The notes beneath the pieces were generated by a model. That model was not told the DNA's origin. It did no database searches and worked only from the letters and a program-made list of their open reading frames with translations. Positions 39,828 to 49,450 of a DNA stretch of 64,000 bases are shown here, piece by piece. The DNA comes from Pseudomonadota bacterium. Lineage in GTDB: Bacteria > Pseudomonadota > Alphaproteobacteria > Rickettsiales > UBA6187. The stretch spans positions 230,358 through 294,357 of the forward strand of contig JAQCEY010000002.1 in assembly GCA_027620075.1 (NCBI GenBank). Reading direction: 5' to 3'. The position numbers were made by a program, and so were the translations under genes. Every line of letters starts with the position of its first letter. The stretch's first letter is position 1.

Positions 39828-41732
39828 ATGCAATACGACATTTTAAGCAAAATAAATGATGTAAGCGATATTCGCACAATGGACTTAAAAGAGCTTGAAA
39901 CGCTTGCACAGGAGCTAAGATCAAGGACTATTGAGTGCGTATCCAAAACCGGCGGGCATTTAGGTGCCGGCTTGGGTGTTGTTGAACTTACCGTAGCACT
40001 TCATCATGTTTTTGAAACCCCGAAAGATAAGTTAATATGGGACGTAGGTCATCAAAGCTATCCGCACAAGATACTTACGGATCGCAACGACAGGATAGAA
40101 ACCATAAGGCAACCGAACGGTTTATCAGGATTTACAAAGCGTTCCGAAAGTCAATACGACCCTTTTGGAGCCGGACATAGCTCAACATCAATATCGGCGG
40201 CACTTGGAATGTCAATTGCAAGGGACATTAAAGGTGAAAACTTTGAAACAATCGCTGTTATCGGTGATGGTGCAATGAGTGCCGGCATGGCTTATGAGGC
40301 AATGAACAACGCCGGTGACCTGCACTCACGAATGTTCGTTATATTAAACGACAATAACATGTCTATAGCACCGCCGGTCGGTGCTATGAGCGGCTATTTA
40401 TCACGCCTTATATCATCAAAGCCTTACTTGACTCTAAGGAATGTAGCCAAAAAAGCTGTTAGCCACCTCCCTTCCGCAATTGAAAAAGTAGCTAGAAAAG
40501 CGGAGCAATATACTAAGGACTACTGGGTAGGAGGCAATTATTTCGAAGAAATGGGGTTTTATTATGTCGGGCCTGTAGACGGTCATAATTTAGGACAGTT
40601 AATAGCAATTTTAAAAAACCTTAAAAATGATAAAAGCATCAACAGACCTATCCTTATGCATATAGTCACCGAAAAAGGTCATGGCTACGAGATGCCTGAG
40701 GCAAAGGATCCATCATTGCATGCCGTAGGAAAATTTGACCTAAAAACCGGAACTTTAAAGAAAACAAAATCAAACGCTCCTTCATATACGTCTGTTTTTG
40801 CAAAACAATTAATTGAAGAAGCGGAAAATGACGGAAAAATAGTAGCAATTACGGCAGCCATGCCAAGCGGCACGGGGCTTGATAAATTTGCCGAAAAATT
40901 TAATGACCGCATGTTTGACGTGGGAATAGCCGAACAGCATGCCGTAACCTTTGCAGCCGGTCTTGCTTGCGAAGGATTAAAGCCGTTTTGTGCTATATAT
41001 TCAACATTTCTACAAAGAGCTTATGACCAAGTAATACATGACGTTGCTATTCAAAAACTGCCTGTCAGATTTGCAATAGACAGAGCCGGGTTAGTCGGTG
41101 CTGACGGGGCTACTCACGCAGGCTCTTTTGATATAATGTATCTGGCAAACCTGCCTAATTTCGTTGTTATGGCTCCTTCAAACGAACTTGAACTTGCAAG
41201 AATGGTAAAAACCGCCGCACAAATAGATGATAGCCCCTCTGCAATAAGATACCCTAGAGGCGACGGTATAGGCATAGACTTCCCTAAAAAAATAAAACCT
41301 GTAAAGATAGGCAAGGGAAAAATAATACAAAGAGGTTCCGATATAGCGATATTATCTTTGGGAACAAGGCTGGAAGAGGTAAAAAAAGCCGCACAAGAAC
41401 TGCAAAAACAAGATATATCGACAACTATAGTAGATATGCGTTTTGCAAAACCTGTTGATGAAAACCTTATCATTGAGATAGCAAAAACTCATAAAAATAT
41501 AATAACCGTTGAAGAAGGCTGCTCAGGCGGACTGGATACGCAAGTCAACAAAGCTATAAACAACAGTATGTTGCAAGGCAAACCTAATGTTCTAAATTTA
41601 AATCTGCCGGACATCTTTATAGATCATGGGGTAGTGGAGGATTTATACGAAAAAGCCGGCTTAAATTCTAGCGGCATAGTAAAATCAGCAATTTCTTTAG
41701 TGAATAAAAGCAATTTAAAAGATATTAAATAA
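39828..41732 (+). CDS. dxs: 1-deoxy-D-xylulose-5-phosphate synthase
   Basis: Dxs makes deoxyxylulose phosphate from pyruvate and glyceraldehyde 3-phosphate, the entry step of the MEP isoprenoid pathway. The 634-residue length is typical. The thiamine diphosphate motif GDGAMSAGMAYEAMNN (about 148-163) ends at LNDNNMSI. The transketolase pyrimidine domain has EQHAVTFAAGLACEG with the catalytic Glu near 368, and DRAGLVGADGATHAG. The C-terminal transketolase domain is complete. It is followed 51 bases later by a DMT permease in the same direction. Confidence 0.97.
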   Translation: MQYDILSKINDVSDIRTMDLKELETLAQELRSRTIECVSKTGGHLGAGLGVVELTVALHHVFETPKDKLIWDVGHQSYPHKILTDRNDRIETIRQPNGLSGFTKRSESQYDPFGAGHSSTSISAALGMSIARDIKGENFETIAVIGDGAMSAGMAYEAMNNAGDLHSRMFVILNDNNMSIAPPVGAMSGYLSRLISSKPYLTLRNVAKKAVSHLPSAIEKVARKAEQYTKDYWVGGNYFEEMGFYYVGPVDGHNLGQLIAILKNLKNDKSINRPILMHIVTEKGHGYEMPEAKDPSLHAVGKFDLKTGTLKKTKSNAPSYTSVFAKQLIEEAENDGKIVAITAAMPSGTGLDKFAEKFNDRMFDVGIAEQHAVTFAAGLACEGLKPFCAIYSTFLQRAYDQVIHDVAIQKLPVRFAIDRAGLVGADGATHAGSFDIMYLANLPNFVVMAPSNELELARMVKTAAQIDDSPSAIRYPRGDGIGIDFPKKIKPVKIGKGKIIQRGSDIAILSLGTRLEEVKKAAQELQKQDISTTIVDMRFAKPVDENLIIEIAKTHKNIITVEEGCSGGLDTQVNKAINNSMLQGKPNVLNLNLPDIFIDHGVVEDLYEKAGLNSSGIVKSAISLVNKSNLKDIK

Positions 41733-41783
41733 CATTTTAGCAATGTCCTATTAATTGGCTGGAAAATATATAAAATACTACTT

Positions 41784-42701
41784 ATGAAACAGCAAATAAC
41801 CGGATATTTAAAATCTCACAGTAATGACGCTCAGGGTATATTATGGATGCTTTACGGCTGCTTCTGGTTTGCATGCATGGCCTCTATTGTCAAATACCTG
41901 ACTTTTGATATGGAGCCTTTTACCTTGGTTTTTTTCAGAAGTCTTTTTGCACTGGTTTGCATTCTACCGGGGCTATACGGCTACGGTATCCACAAAATAA
42001 AGAGCAAAAATATAAGTTTTTATTTTACAAGGGCAATAACCGGAACTGCCGGAATGGTGCTTATTTTTGTAGCAATAGCAAAGCTCCCCATAACAACGGT
42101 AACGGCACTAACATTCACCGTTCCGCTGATTACAACCGCATTTGCGGTTATTTACCTTAATGAAAAACTCAAAAAGCATAATGTTATTGCGTTATTATGT
42201 GGCTTTTTCGGAGTGCTTATAATATTAAGACCGGGTACCGAAACATTTCAAACGGCATCACTACTGGTAATAGCTGCGGCATGTTTTTGGTCAATATCAA
42301 ACATACTAATCAAAAAACTTACAAAAACCGAAGATCCCAAAGTAATAGTGTATCTAATGATAATTATCATGGCTCCGCTTTCTTTACCGCTTGCCTTATT
42401 AAAATGGCAAACACCCGATACCGCCCAGTTGCTTTTATTATTTTTATTGGCATTCGTATCAAATCAGGCACAGTTTTCTTTAGCACACGCATATTCAAAA
42501 GCGGATATGTCTACGGTTTTACCGTTTGATTACACAAGAATGATATTTATTAGTATTATGGCATACTTCTTTTTTGGGGAAATAATTGATTTTTATACCG
42601 CAATCGGCTCGATAGTTATATTCTTTAGCGGCGTGTATATTGTAAAACATCAGCGAAAAAAATCACCGCCGATTATTGATAGCGGAGAAACACTAACTTA
42701 A
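41784..42701 (+). CDS. EamA/DMT-family permease
   Basis: A 305-residue permease with about ten membrane helices arranged as two EamA repeats (roughly 18-150 and 165-295). Family features are the Trp-rich first helix (GILWMLYGCFWFACMASIVKY cut by a turn), FFRSLFAL, and the second-repeat pattern WSISNILIKKLTK. Rickettsiales use DMT carriers to take up metabolites such as S-adenosylmethionine, but the substrate here cannot be inferred. It probably shares a transcript with dxs and overlaps the end of the convergent lipoprotein gene by four bases. Confidence 0.88.
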   Translation: MKQQITGYLKSHSNDAQGILWMLYGCFWFACMASIVKYLTFDMEPFTLVFFRSLFALVCILPGLYGYGIHKIKSKNISFYFTRAITGTAGMVLIFVAIAKLPITTVTALTFTVPLITTAFAVIYLNEKLKKHNVIALLCGFFGVLIILRPGTETFQTASLLVIAAACFWSISNILIKKLTKTEDPKVIVYLMIIIMAPLSLPLALLKWQTPDTAQLLLLFLLAFVSNQAQFSLAHAYSKADMSTVLPFDYTRMIFISIMAYFFFGEIIDFYTAIGSIVIFFSGVYIVKHQRKKSPPIIDSGETLT

Positions 42702-42997
42702 TCACCGTCTTTATATCTATGTTTTTCAGCACAATTACTTATTCCGGTTTTTAAACAACACATATAGTCCCATTTGCCTTTTATGAATTTTCTACGCTTG
42801 GCGTAATAGTCGCTCACAATATACTTGCAACTGCTTAACCCCTTTACAGTACCGACATATATTTTCTTCTCATCAGGCTCATATTGAATAAAATATGAAT
42901 TATAAGTATTTCTTTCATGAGGACTAACCGCATCATCGCCGCAGGACGAAAGAAACAATACAGACATCGAACATAATATTAGCGATAAGGTTTTCAT
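42698..42997 (-). CDS. Small putative lipoprotein of unknown function
   Basis: A 99-residue protein. I chose ATG 42997 (MKTLSLILCSMSVLFLSSC); a TTG at 43003 is in frame. The lipobox FLSSC gives lipidation at Cys19, followed by a short acidic linker. The mature part has five more cysteines, including an adjacent pair (MCCL) and one in SNCAEKH, so disulfides are likely in the periplasm. Not recognised. It is convergent with the DMT permease. Confidence 0.7.
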   Translation of the reverse strand: MKTLSLILCSMSVLFLSSCGDDAVSPHERNTYNSYFIQYEPDEKKIYVGTVKGLSSCKYIVSDYYAKRRKFIKGKWDYMCCLKTGISNCAEKHRYKDGD

Positions 42998-43189
42998 AAG
43001 CAACTAAAAATACTATAAAAAATAATATTTCTCCCTATGATATTGTACCACAAAAACCACATACTAACAATATGCACTGCACAAAAACGAAATGCCCCCA
43101 ATTTTATTTGATTTTATCCGATTAAAATGTAACTTTTGATAGCTTAATGTCGAATTTCTTTATAAATAACACCTTCAAGCGAGATAAAA

Positions 43190-43783
43190 ATGACTAATAA
43201 AACCAAAAAAATTGAATCCGATAACAAGCCTACCGAGAAAAAATGCGGTATAATTGCTAAATTTTCTATTATTTTTAAACTAATCGAGTTTAAGCTTAAA
43301 ATAGCTGATTTTTTAAGTCCGTTAGTAAATTTAGGCATAAGATTCTGGATGGCTTGGATATTCTTAAAATCAGGGGTTTTAAAGATTCCTAAGGACTTTT
43401 TGGGTCTTAACATAGGAAAAGGATATTCATGGGATAGTACTATTTATCTTTTTGAGGAAGTACACCCTGTTCCGTTATTATCACCAAATGTGGCTGCGGT
43501 ATTAGGAACGGGATTAGAAATATTATGCCCTATATTGTTAATAATCGGTTTAGGTGCAAGACCTGCGGCGGCTGTATTACTTATAATGACAGGGGTTATA
43601 GAGTTTACAAGTGATCCTGATTTCCTATCTGAAACCGCAAGATTAATCCACCAATATTGGATGATATTACTGGCAGTAATCGTATTTAATGGTCCGGGAA
43701 AGCTATCCGTAGACCATATTATCCGCAAAAAATCCTTAAGCTGCCCTAAATACAGGGAAATTGCAGGAATCAAGGAGGCATAA
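43190..43783 (+). CDS. DoxX family membrane protein
   Basis: A 197-residue protein. The N-terminal 35 residues are basic, and the first family segment is LVNLGIRFWMAWIFLKSGVLK (about 45-66). The rest contains three further hydrophobic helices and the DoxX patterns LGTGLEILCPILLIIGLG and FTSDPDFL. DoxX proteins are four-helix membrane proteins with varied roles, such as quinol oxidase subunits or stress proteins. A terminator follows immediately. Confidence 0.85.
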   Translation: MTNKTKKIESDNKPTEKKCGIIAKFSIIFKLIEFKLKIADFLSPLVNLGIRFWMAWIFLKSGVLKIPKDFLGLNIGKGYSWDSTIYLFEEVHPVPLLSPNVAAVLGTGLEILCPILLIIGLGARPAAAVLLIMTGVIEFTSDPDFLSETARLIHQYWMILLAVIVFNGPGKLSVDHIIRKKSLSCPKYREIAGIKEA

Positions 43784-43787
43784 AAGA

Positions 43788-43813
43788 TGGGGATTTTTTT
43801 ATCCCCACCTTTT
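43788..43813 (+). terminator. Rho-independent terminator after the DoxX gene
   Basis: TGGGGAT (43788-43794), a loop of six T, then ATCCCCA (43801-43807) followed by CCTTTTT. The 7-bp stem with T-tract is a clear terminator, five bases after the doxX-like stop. Confidence 0.85.
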
Positions 43814-44001
43814 TAAATTACGAATCAAACCAATAAATAAATAATATATTAGGAACTTATCTAATAATATTAATCAGAAAACGGCAACCACATTCCTAAA
43901 TAAATTAACAAACCAATTGCCCCTTGATGCGGAATATATAAAATTGTATTCGGCAAATTATGCCGCTAATTTTTTTAACATTTTAAAAAAGGAATTCGAT
44001 T

Positions 44002-44700
44002 ATGCCTTTATTTTTTGGAACTGCCGGCAATGATACAATAGCAGGAACTGCCGGACCTGATTTAGTTGTTTCTTTTTCAGGAGATGACTTAATACGTACT
44101 GCTGACGATGACGATCTGATTTTTGCCGGAGCGGATAACGATAAAGTTTACGCCGGTAACGGTGATGACTATGCGTTTGGCGGCTCAGGAGATGACTATC
44201 TCAATGGAGGAGCCGGTCGTGACTTTTTAAGCGGTGGCGAAGGTAGCGATGAGCTGGAAGGCGAAGACGGAAACGATGTTCTCGTCGGCGGCAACGGCAT
44301 TGACAGATTATACGGTGGAAATGACTCTGATAGGTTATCAGGCGGCAATGACACTGATAGATTAGTCGGAGGTAAAGGAAGAGACATACTTATGGGCGAC
44401 GAAGGAGCCGATGTATTATACGGCTTCGACGGAACTGCATTAGGTGATGGAGCTACCGACATTTTCGATTTCAACCTACTTACAGATTCTAACTCCGTTG
44501 CTCATGATATTATAATGGATTTTGAGCAACAAATAGATAAGATTGACCTTGCCGACCTGTCTGCATTCGGTATCAACGGCATGGCGGATCTGGCTATAGG
44601 CGACGATGGTACTAACACATACATAAAAGGTGTTAACGTTGACTTTTTAGTTGAACTTTCAGGAGTTTATACCCTTGGTGCTACTGATTTTATTTTCTAG
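44002..44700 (+). CDS. RTX (hemolysin-type) calcium-binding protein
   Basis: A 232-residue acidic protein. It begins directly with RTX nonapeptides (GTAGNDTIAG, GNGDDYAFGGSGDDYLNGG, GGAGRDFLSGG); about twelve units cover residues 5-140 and would form a calcium beta-roll. The C-terminal 90 residues resemble the serralysin-type C-terminal domain (DIFDFNLLTDS, DIIMDFEQQIDKIDL). It ends with DFIF, a hydrophobic terminus like type I secretion signals. There is no Sec signal and no catalytic domain. AAGGAA precedes the start. No type I exporter genes occur in this window. Confidence 0.88.
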   Translation: MPLFFGTAGNDTIAGTAGPDLVVSFSGDDLIRTADDDDLIFAGADNDKVYAGNGDDYAFGGSGDDYLNGGAGRDFLSGGEGSDELEGEDGNDVLVGGNGIDRLYGGNDSDRLSGGNDTDRLVGGKGRDILMGDEGADVLYGFDGTALGDGATDIFDFNLLTDSNSVAHDIIMDFEQQIDKIDLADLSAFGINGMADLAIGDDGTNTYIKGVNVDFLVELSGVYTLGATDFIF

Positions 44701-44714
44701 TAGTTATTATTGGA

Positions 44715-44757
44715 TTTGCTGCAAATTGCAGCAAATGACATTTAAAAAATGTGTCAT
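44715..44757. repeat. Two consecutive inverted repeats after the RTX gene
   Basis: TTTGCTGCAA-A-TTGCAGCAAA (44715-44735) is a perfect 10-base inverted repeat. It is followed by ATGACATTT...AAATGTGTCAT (about 44735-44757), an imperfect one. Together they may end the RTX transcript, although neither has a long T-tract on the plus strand. Confidence 0.6.
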
Positions 44758-45380
44758 ACGCCGGCTTTGTCCGGCGTATCCATTATGTATTTAATCAAAA
44801 AAGATAGCTTCTTAGCCCTATCTTCAACGGTATTTGCCTCAAGTAGCCGCTGCTTTTGTTTATCGTCAAAAGGCAGATGCATAGAAAAAAATGTAACTAT
44901 ATTAAAAGCCGGAGTATCGGGCAGTAAATCCCAATCCATTGCGATTGAGTTCTTTTGTGCGTATTTTTTTATAAGTTCTATGAGGCTCGGCTTGTCTATA
45001 TCGGGATTAAGGTTAACTACTAAATCAGATTCATAGTCTTCAAAAGAAACGCCAAAACGCCTATATTGCCTCATAGTCGTAACTTCCCTGAGCAGTTTAA
45101 AGCGGCAATATCCGGTTAAAACTACAAAGAAACTACCATCAACCATTTCCTCGAACTTAGTGATTTTTCCCGCACAACCTATATTGTGGAATATGTCTTT
45201 TGCACCATGTTTCTTATCGCTATCGGTTATGCACACACCTACCATTCTATCTTTTGATGCCAGTGAGTCCTGAACCATATTTATGTATCGTGGCTCAATC
45301 AGCTTTTGAGCTATCTGCCCACCGGCCAGAAGTAAATTATTTCGAACAGGTAAAATAGGTAAGCTATCGGGAAATTTCAT
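44754..45380 (-). CDS. LON peptidase substrate-binding domain protein
   Basis: A 208-residue protein consisting only of a Lon N-terminal (PUA-like) domain. The pattern LPILPVRNNLLLAGGQ followed by IEPRYINMVQDSL is typical of stand-alone LON-domain proteins in Alphaproteobacteria. There is no AAA or protease domain, and the role is unknown. I chose ATG 45380, four bases after the DUF454 stop, because it gives the family start MKFPDSLPILPV. It is last in a seven-gene minus-strand cluster. Confidence 0.85.
   Translation of the reverse strand: MKFPDSLPILPVRNNLLLAGGQIAQKLIEPRYINMVQDSLASKDRMVGVCITDSDKKHGAKDIFHNIGCAGKITKFEEMVDGSFFVVLTGYCRFKLLREVTTMRQYRRFGVSFEDYESDLVVNLNPDIDKPSLIELIKKYAQKNSIAMDWDLLPDTPAFNIVTFFSMHLPFDDKQKQRLLEANTVEDRAKKLSFLIKYIMDTPDKAGV
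44756..44779 (-). terminator. GC-rich hairpin at the end of the LON-domain gene
   Basis: ATACGCCGG-CTTTGT-CCGGCGTAT is a perfect 9-bp hairpin. It overlaps the last codons of the minus-strand gene. On the minus strand it is followed after six bases by TTTTTT, so it may terminate the ABC exporter cluster. Confidence 0.5.
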
Positions 45381-45384
45381 ATAT

Positions 45385-45786
45385 TTACTTGTTAGGCGGA
45401 TAACTTGGCTTTGTAAGAACATAATAGGCGGCATATAGCATTATAGCCCCTGAACACAAAAGCCCTATTGCGGGTATATTAGCGAAGAAAAGCATATATA
45501 TATAACTTAAGGTCATTGAACCGATAGATGCAACCTTAGCAACAGGAGGGATAACCCTGTATTTATCCCATAATTTAAGCTGATCACCGAACATTTTATG
45601 GTTATAAAGCCAGTCATGAAACCTTTGCGAACTTTTAGAAAAACAAAAAAGTGCTAATATAAGGAAAGGAACGGTAGGTAATAAAGGCAGCATCGCACCT
45701 ATAAACCCCAGCCCTACGAATATAAATCCCAAAACCAGCATTATAGGTCTTGAAAAAAAACTAGCATATTTTACAGATGTTTTCAT
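45385..45786 (-). CDS. DUF454 (YbaN) family inner-membrane protein
   Basis: A 133-residue membrane protein with family motifs PLLPTVPFLILALFCFSKSS, RFHDWLYNHKMFG and KLWDKYRVIPP. It has about three to four helices. DUF454/YbaN proteins are widespread in proteobacteria with no settled function. It begins two bases after queH and ends four bases before the LON-domain gene. Confidence 0.85.
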   Translation of the reverse strand: MKTSVKYASFFSRPIMLVLGFIFVGLGFIGAMLPLLPTVPFLILALFCFSKSSQRFHDWLYNHKMFGDQLKLWDKYRVIPPVAKVASIGSMTLSYIYMLFFANIPAIGLLCSGAIMLYAAYYVLTKPSYPPNK

Positions 45787-45788
45787 AT

Positions 45789-46484
45789 CTAACCGGATAT
45801 TTTTTGTTCGTAGAATTCTTCTCCGATAACTATCTGTTCCCTATTGTTTTTTTCACGCCATTCGTTAGTATCACGCAGGGAATATATACAACCGCAATAT
45901 TCCTGTTTGTAGAATTTCTCACGCTTTGCTATATCATACATTCTTTGGGAACCACCGTTTTTTCTCCAGTTATAATCCCAATACACAACATCTTCAAACA
46001 ATGCGGCAGCCCTATGACCGCAATCATTTATCTGATCCATATTTTTCCAACGGGAAATGCCCAGTGAACTGGTAATAACCTTAAAGCCGTTTGCTTTTGC
46101 ATATTCGGCAGTTTTTACAAAACGCATATCGAAGCACATAGTACACCGAACGCCCCTTTCAGGCTCATTTTCCATACCCTTAGCTTTACCGAACCAGTTT
46201 TGCACGTCATAATCGGCATCAACAAATGCAATACCGGTTTTTTCGGCAAATCTTATATTTTCCTCTTTACGTATTTCATATTCTTTTTTAGGGTGAATAT
46301 TAGGGTTATAGAAAAAAATCGTAAGTTCAATGCCGTTTTCTACCATAAGCTCCATAAGCTCACCCGAACACGGGGCGCAGCAGCTATGTATCAAAACTTT
46401 TTTCTCACCAAGCGGCACATCAAGGTCAATTTGGGGTCTGATGTGAGATGGAATTTTCTTAGTATCGGGAACCGTATCTAACAT
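45789..46484 (-). CDS. queH: Epoxyqueuosine reductase QueH
   Basis: QueH reduces epoxyqueuosine to queuosine in the tRNA wobble position, replacing the unrelated QueG. The 231-residue protein has the diagnostic Cys pairs: [10 protein letters not shown] (Cys35, Cys36, Cys39) and RCTMCFDMR near 115, plus CGC near 205. [16 protein letters not shown] and [11 protein letters not shown] are family patterns. Its location inside an ABC exporter cluster looks like operon packing rather than shared function. The gap to the DUF4340 gene is four bases. Confidence 0.93.
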   Translation of the reverse strand: MLDTVPDTKKIPSHIRPQIDLDVPLGEKKVLIHSCCAPCSGELMELMVENGIELTIFFYNPNIHPKKEYEIRKEENIRFAEKTGIAFVDADYDVQNWFGKAKGMENEPERGVRCTMCFDMRFVKTAEYAKANGFKVITSSLGISRWKNMDQINDCGHRAAALFEDVVYWDYNWRKNGGSQRMYDIAKREKFYKQEYCGCIYSLRDTNEWREKNNREQIVIGEEFYEQKISG

Positions 46485-46488
46485 ATTA

Positions 46489-47550
46489 TTATTTCTTCTT
46501 TTCTTTAGGTTTCATCTCTATATCAGAAAGTTTCTTTAAAATAAAGTCCGAAGTTGTATCCGAAAGCTTATAAACCCAGCCTTTTGCAGCATCATTTATC
46601 CTTTTAGCCTCACCTTCAGCGGTGTTTTTATATGCCCTTGCAGAAATTTTAGCCCACACACCCTCACCTGAGTTTTCCACAACGGTTAGAATAACATCAA
46701 TACCGTCATAAGTCCTATAGCTAACCTCTTGAATGAAGTTCTCATTATAAATAACTGATGAATCAGGTCGAATGGCCGTCAAAGTAAGGCCTTCATCAAG
46801 AACTTCTCCCATCTTATTTAACTGATTTTTGCTTTCAGGCTCTTTGCCGGAAGGTCCGGTTATATCAAAATCAACAGTAGGCATCATTCTGGTTATTTCA
46901 TATTCTTCACCATGCTGCGGAGTATAAGTTACTTTCATAACCCTCTCCTTAGCAATATCATATTCAGGTCTGTTAAGGAACGTATTGATACCGATATCAT
47001 AGTCCAAATCCCCCTTAACTAGCCATACCTGATTTTCATCGGTTTTTCTTACATAAATAGCATTTTCATTATTAAGTTTACCGAACGCCCTTTGCTTCCC
47101 TCTTATAAAATCGGCATAAACAATATCTTCCGTTGCATCGGACATAACTACTCTTACCATATAGTCCTCTTTTATTTCTTCCAACACCCCTAAATCTTCG
47201 AAACGCTTAGGATTATCTGTTTTCTTTTCAACTACCTTAAGCTCTTGAACATTTACTATAAGTTTATTAATAATGGCTTCATCGACAACATAATCGTACA
47301 TTTTCTCGATTACCCATTTTCCACCCCTTTTGCGAATAGTTATCCGGTTATCTTTATTATATATAACTATCGTGGCAACATCATCAGCCTTCCCCTGAAG
47401 CTCCTCAATAAAGAAAAGCCTTGGTTTTTCATACTCATCGACCGACTTATCGCTTACAATATAAAACATATAAGCCAACACCGTTAATGTAAGCGATGCT
47501 AATATTAATAATTTTTTATCATTCTTTTTCTTTACTGCTTTTTTTGCCAT
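46489..47550 (-). CDS. DUF4340 domain-containing protein
   Basis: A 353-residue protein with a basic N-terminus ([12 protein letters not shown]), a single membrane helix (about 14-31) and a long periplasmic region of mixed strands. It contains the DUF4340 pattern [11 protein letters not shown]...[16 protein letters not shown] and then DLGV. In many proteobacteria DUF4340 proteins follow Gld-like ABC exporter genes, as here (six bases after the GldG-like gene). They are thought to be accessory parts of the exporter, with unknown cargo. Confidence 0.85.
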   Translation of the reverse strand: MAKKAVKKKNDKKLLILASLTLTVLAYMFYIVSDKSVDEYEKPRLFFIEELQGKADDVATIVIYNKDNRITIRKRGGKWVIEKMYDYVVDEAIINKLIVNVQELKVVEKKTDNPKRFEDLGVLEEIKEDYMVRVVMSDATEDIVYADFIRGKQRAFGKLNNENAIYVRKTDENQVWLVKGDLDYDIGINTFLNRPEYDIAKERVMKVTYTPQHGEEYEITRMMPTVDFDITGPSGKEPESKNQLNKMGEVLDEGLTLTAIRPDSSVIYNENFIQEVSYRTYDGIDVILTVVENSGEGVWAKISARAYKNTAEGEAKRINDAAKGWVYKLSDTTSDFILKKLSDIEMKPKEKKK

Positions 47551-47556
47551 AACAAA

Positions 47557-49443
47557 CTAATTGTTCTTTTTATATTTCTTTTTTGTAGATGAGCTTTTTA
47601 TCATAAAAATAAACACCGCAAAACAAGTTATTAAAATCGGCATCAACCAGATATTTATAAACTTCAAAGTACCGCCTAAACTTTCGATATTCTTCCTAAG
47701 CTCGCCTTTCAACCGCCTTGTTTCTCTCTTTATCTTTTCCATTTCTTGGCTGAACTTGCTAATTTCCAGTTCCTGCTGTCTTTTATATTGATAGCTGTTT
47801 TGAATATTTTCACGTGCCATATTCTGCAAGTCTGAAAGTTTTTTCTCCGTGTCGGCTAATTTTCGGTTAAGCTCCTCCTGCTTTTCAACAAACTTATCCT
47901 CCGATTCTCTCCTTAGCTCCTCAACAACTGTAAAAGGTCTGCTAAGAGCCCTTCTCCCCCTAAGGCTCATAAGCTCCGTAGTGCCGCTTAGATGCTCAAG
48001 CGAATTAATGACGAATGAGGCATTATCGGCAATTATATTTACCACTTTTTGCCCGTCATAATTTCGCATCTGCGCCCAGTTCTCTTCCGTTAATATATCG
48101 GTATCCGCCACAACTATAATATGCACCTTATCCCTTGAAACCGATATATGCTCGGTACGCAAAGCCTTCTTAGGGAACGCTGTTTTTAAATTTCCCGATA
48201 TCAAAGCCGCTATAGTATATTTATTTTCATCTGCAACAAAATTGCGTAATAACTCTTCAGGATCTTTTGAGGGTCTTATCCGGCTTACAGATATTTTCAT
48301 AGACTCCTGATTTGATTCTAATAACGGCGTTATATCAACGTCTAAAAACCCCAAACTATCTATATAACCGACTGAATTTACATTGATAGATTTTAACAAG
48401 GCGGTTATCAATTCTTCCCTGTTTATGTTTTCCTCTCGCAAATTTAACCACGGAAGATAATTAACAATATTCCATGTTTCCTTAGGGTTATCGCCCTTAT
48501 TGAATTTTCTGGCAGCTTTCCTGTCTGCTATCACGGTACTTTCACTTATTTTTATACCCCAAGAGGCAAATAATTGATTGGTATTACCTGAAAAGCTCCG
48601 GTCATCAGGATTACCCGTTCCCGCCCCCTCTTTATTCGGGTCTGCGAAGAGAAGAAGTTTTCCTCCTTTCATCAAATACTGATCAATAGCATATAGCGTA
48701 TCTTCGCTGAAATCCTTAGGCTGAACAACCATCAACACATCAATATCATCAGGTATTACGGTGTTTTGGGCATCTATACTTTCAATGTCGAAAGTTTCCT
48801 TTATTTGCCTTATGATTAGCCAGTCACTTTCTCCGCCCAAAACTTTCAGACCGAGCATAGGTCCGCTACCGAGCTTAAAACTACTTAAAACACCTACTTT
48901 TTTTCTTTTCGGATTATTAAGATCATAAATTATTCTGGTTATCTCATACTCAAGGAACTTCTCTCTTTCCATACCGAACACCGGTATTACCTTAATATCA
49001 TCAACCGAATTTGAAGCAACAAGCCCCAAATATGCCTTAGTCCCCAGATTATCAATCTCCAGTCCTTTTATACCGTATGAAATAGCCAGTTCCTCCTCTT
49101 CGGAAAAAGGCTTAGGGTCAATTATTTTAAACTTTATACGCCCGTTGGAGTATTTTGCGTAATCTTCTAAAAGCCCTCTTATCCTAGCGGCATATGACTT
49201 TAAAATAGGTATTCCGTTAGCTACCGAGTTTGAATAAAAAAACCTTAATGTTATAGGCTCCTCTATGTCATTTAAAATGTTTTTTGAACCTTTTGATATG
49301 GTAAACATACCGCCTTCGGTAAGGTCTATCTGATACTTATTCAAACTCAACGAGCTTATAACATTTAGAGCAAAAAATAATATCACCGACAACACAACAT
49401 ACGGTAAAGCCCTGTATTTATTTCTTTTTTTATTCATTGCCAT
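47557..49443 (-). CDS. GldG-like ABC exporter auxiliary protein
   Basis: A 628-residue protein. I chose ATG 49443, seven bases after the permease stop; a TTG at 49470 would overlap the permease. It has one N-terminal helix (about 15-30), then the GldG pattern NKYQIDLTEGGMFTISKGSK and RFFYSNS. A large periplasmic ABC_transp_aux region includes DVLMVVQPKDFSEDTLYAIDQ. A long coiled coil (about 505-580: EELNRKLADTEKKLSDLQN) leads to a C-terminal helix and a KKKYKKN tail. It probably partners the permease and ATPase upstream. Confidence 0.88.
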   Translation of the reverse strand: MAMNKKRNKYRALPYVVLSVILFFALNVISSLSLNKYQIDLTEGGMFTISKGSKNILNDIEEPITLRFFYSNSVANGIPILKSYAARIRGLLEDYAKYSNGRIKFKIIDPKPFSEEEELAISYGIKGLEIDNLGTKAYLGLVASNSVDDIKVIPVFGMEREKFLEYEITRIIYDLNNPKRKKVGVLSSFKLGSGPMLGLKVLGGESDWLIIRQIKETFDIESIDAQNTVIPDDIDVLMVVQPKDFSEDTLYAIDQYLMKGGKLLLFADPNKEGAGTGNPDDRSFSGNTNQLFASWGIKISESTVIADRKAARKFNKGDNPKETWNIVNYLPWLNLREENINREELITALLKSINVNSVGYIDSLGFLDVDITPLLESNQESMKISVSRIRPSKDPEELLRNFVADENKYTIAALISGNLKTAFPKKALRTEHISVSRDKVHIIVVADTDILTEENWAQMRNYDGQKVVNIIADNASFVINSLEHLSGTTELMSLRGRRALSRPFTVVEELRRESEDKFVEKQEELNRKLADTEKKLSDLQNMARENIQNSYQYKRQQELEISKFSQEMEKIKRETRRLKGELRKNIESLGGTLKFINIWLMPILITCFAVFIFMIKSSSTKKKYKKNN

Positions 49444-49450
49444 ATCTAAG

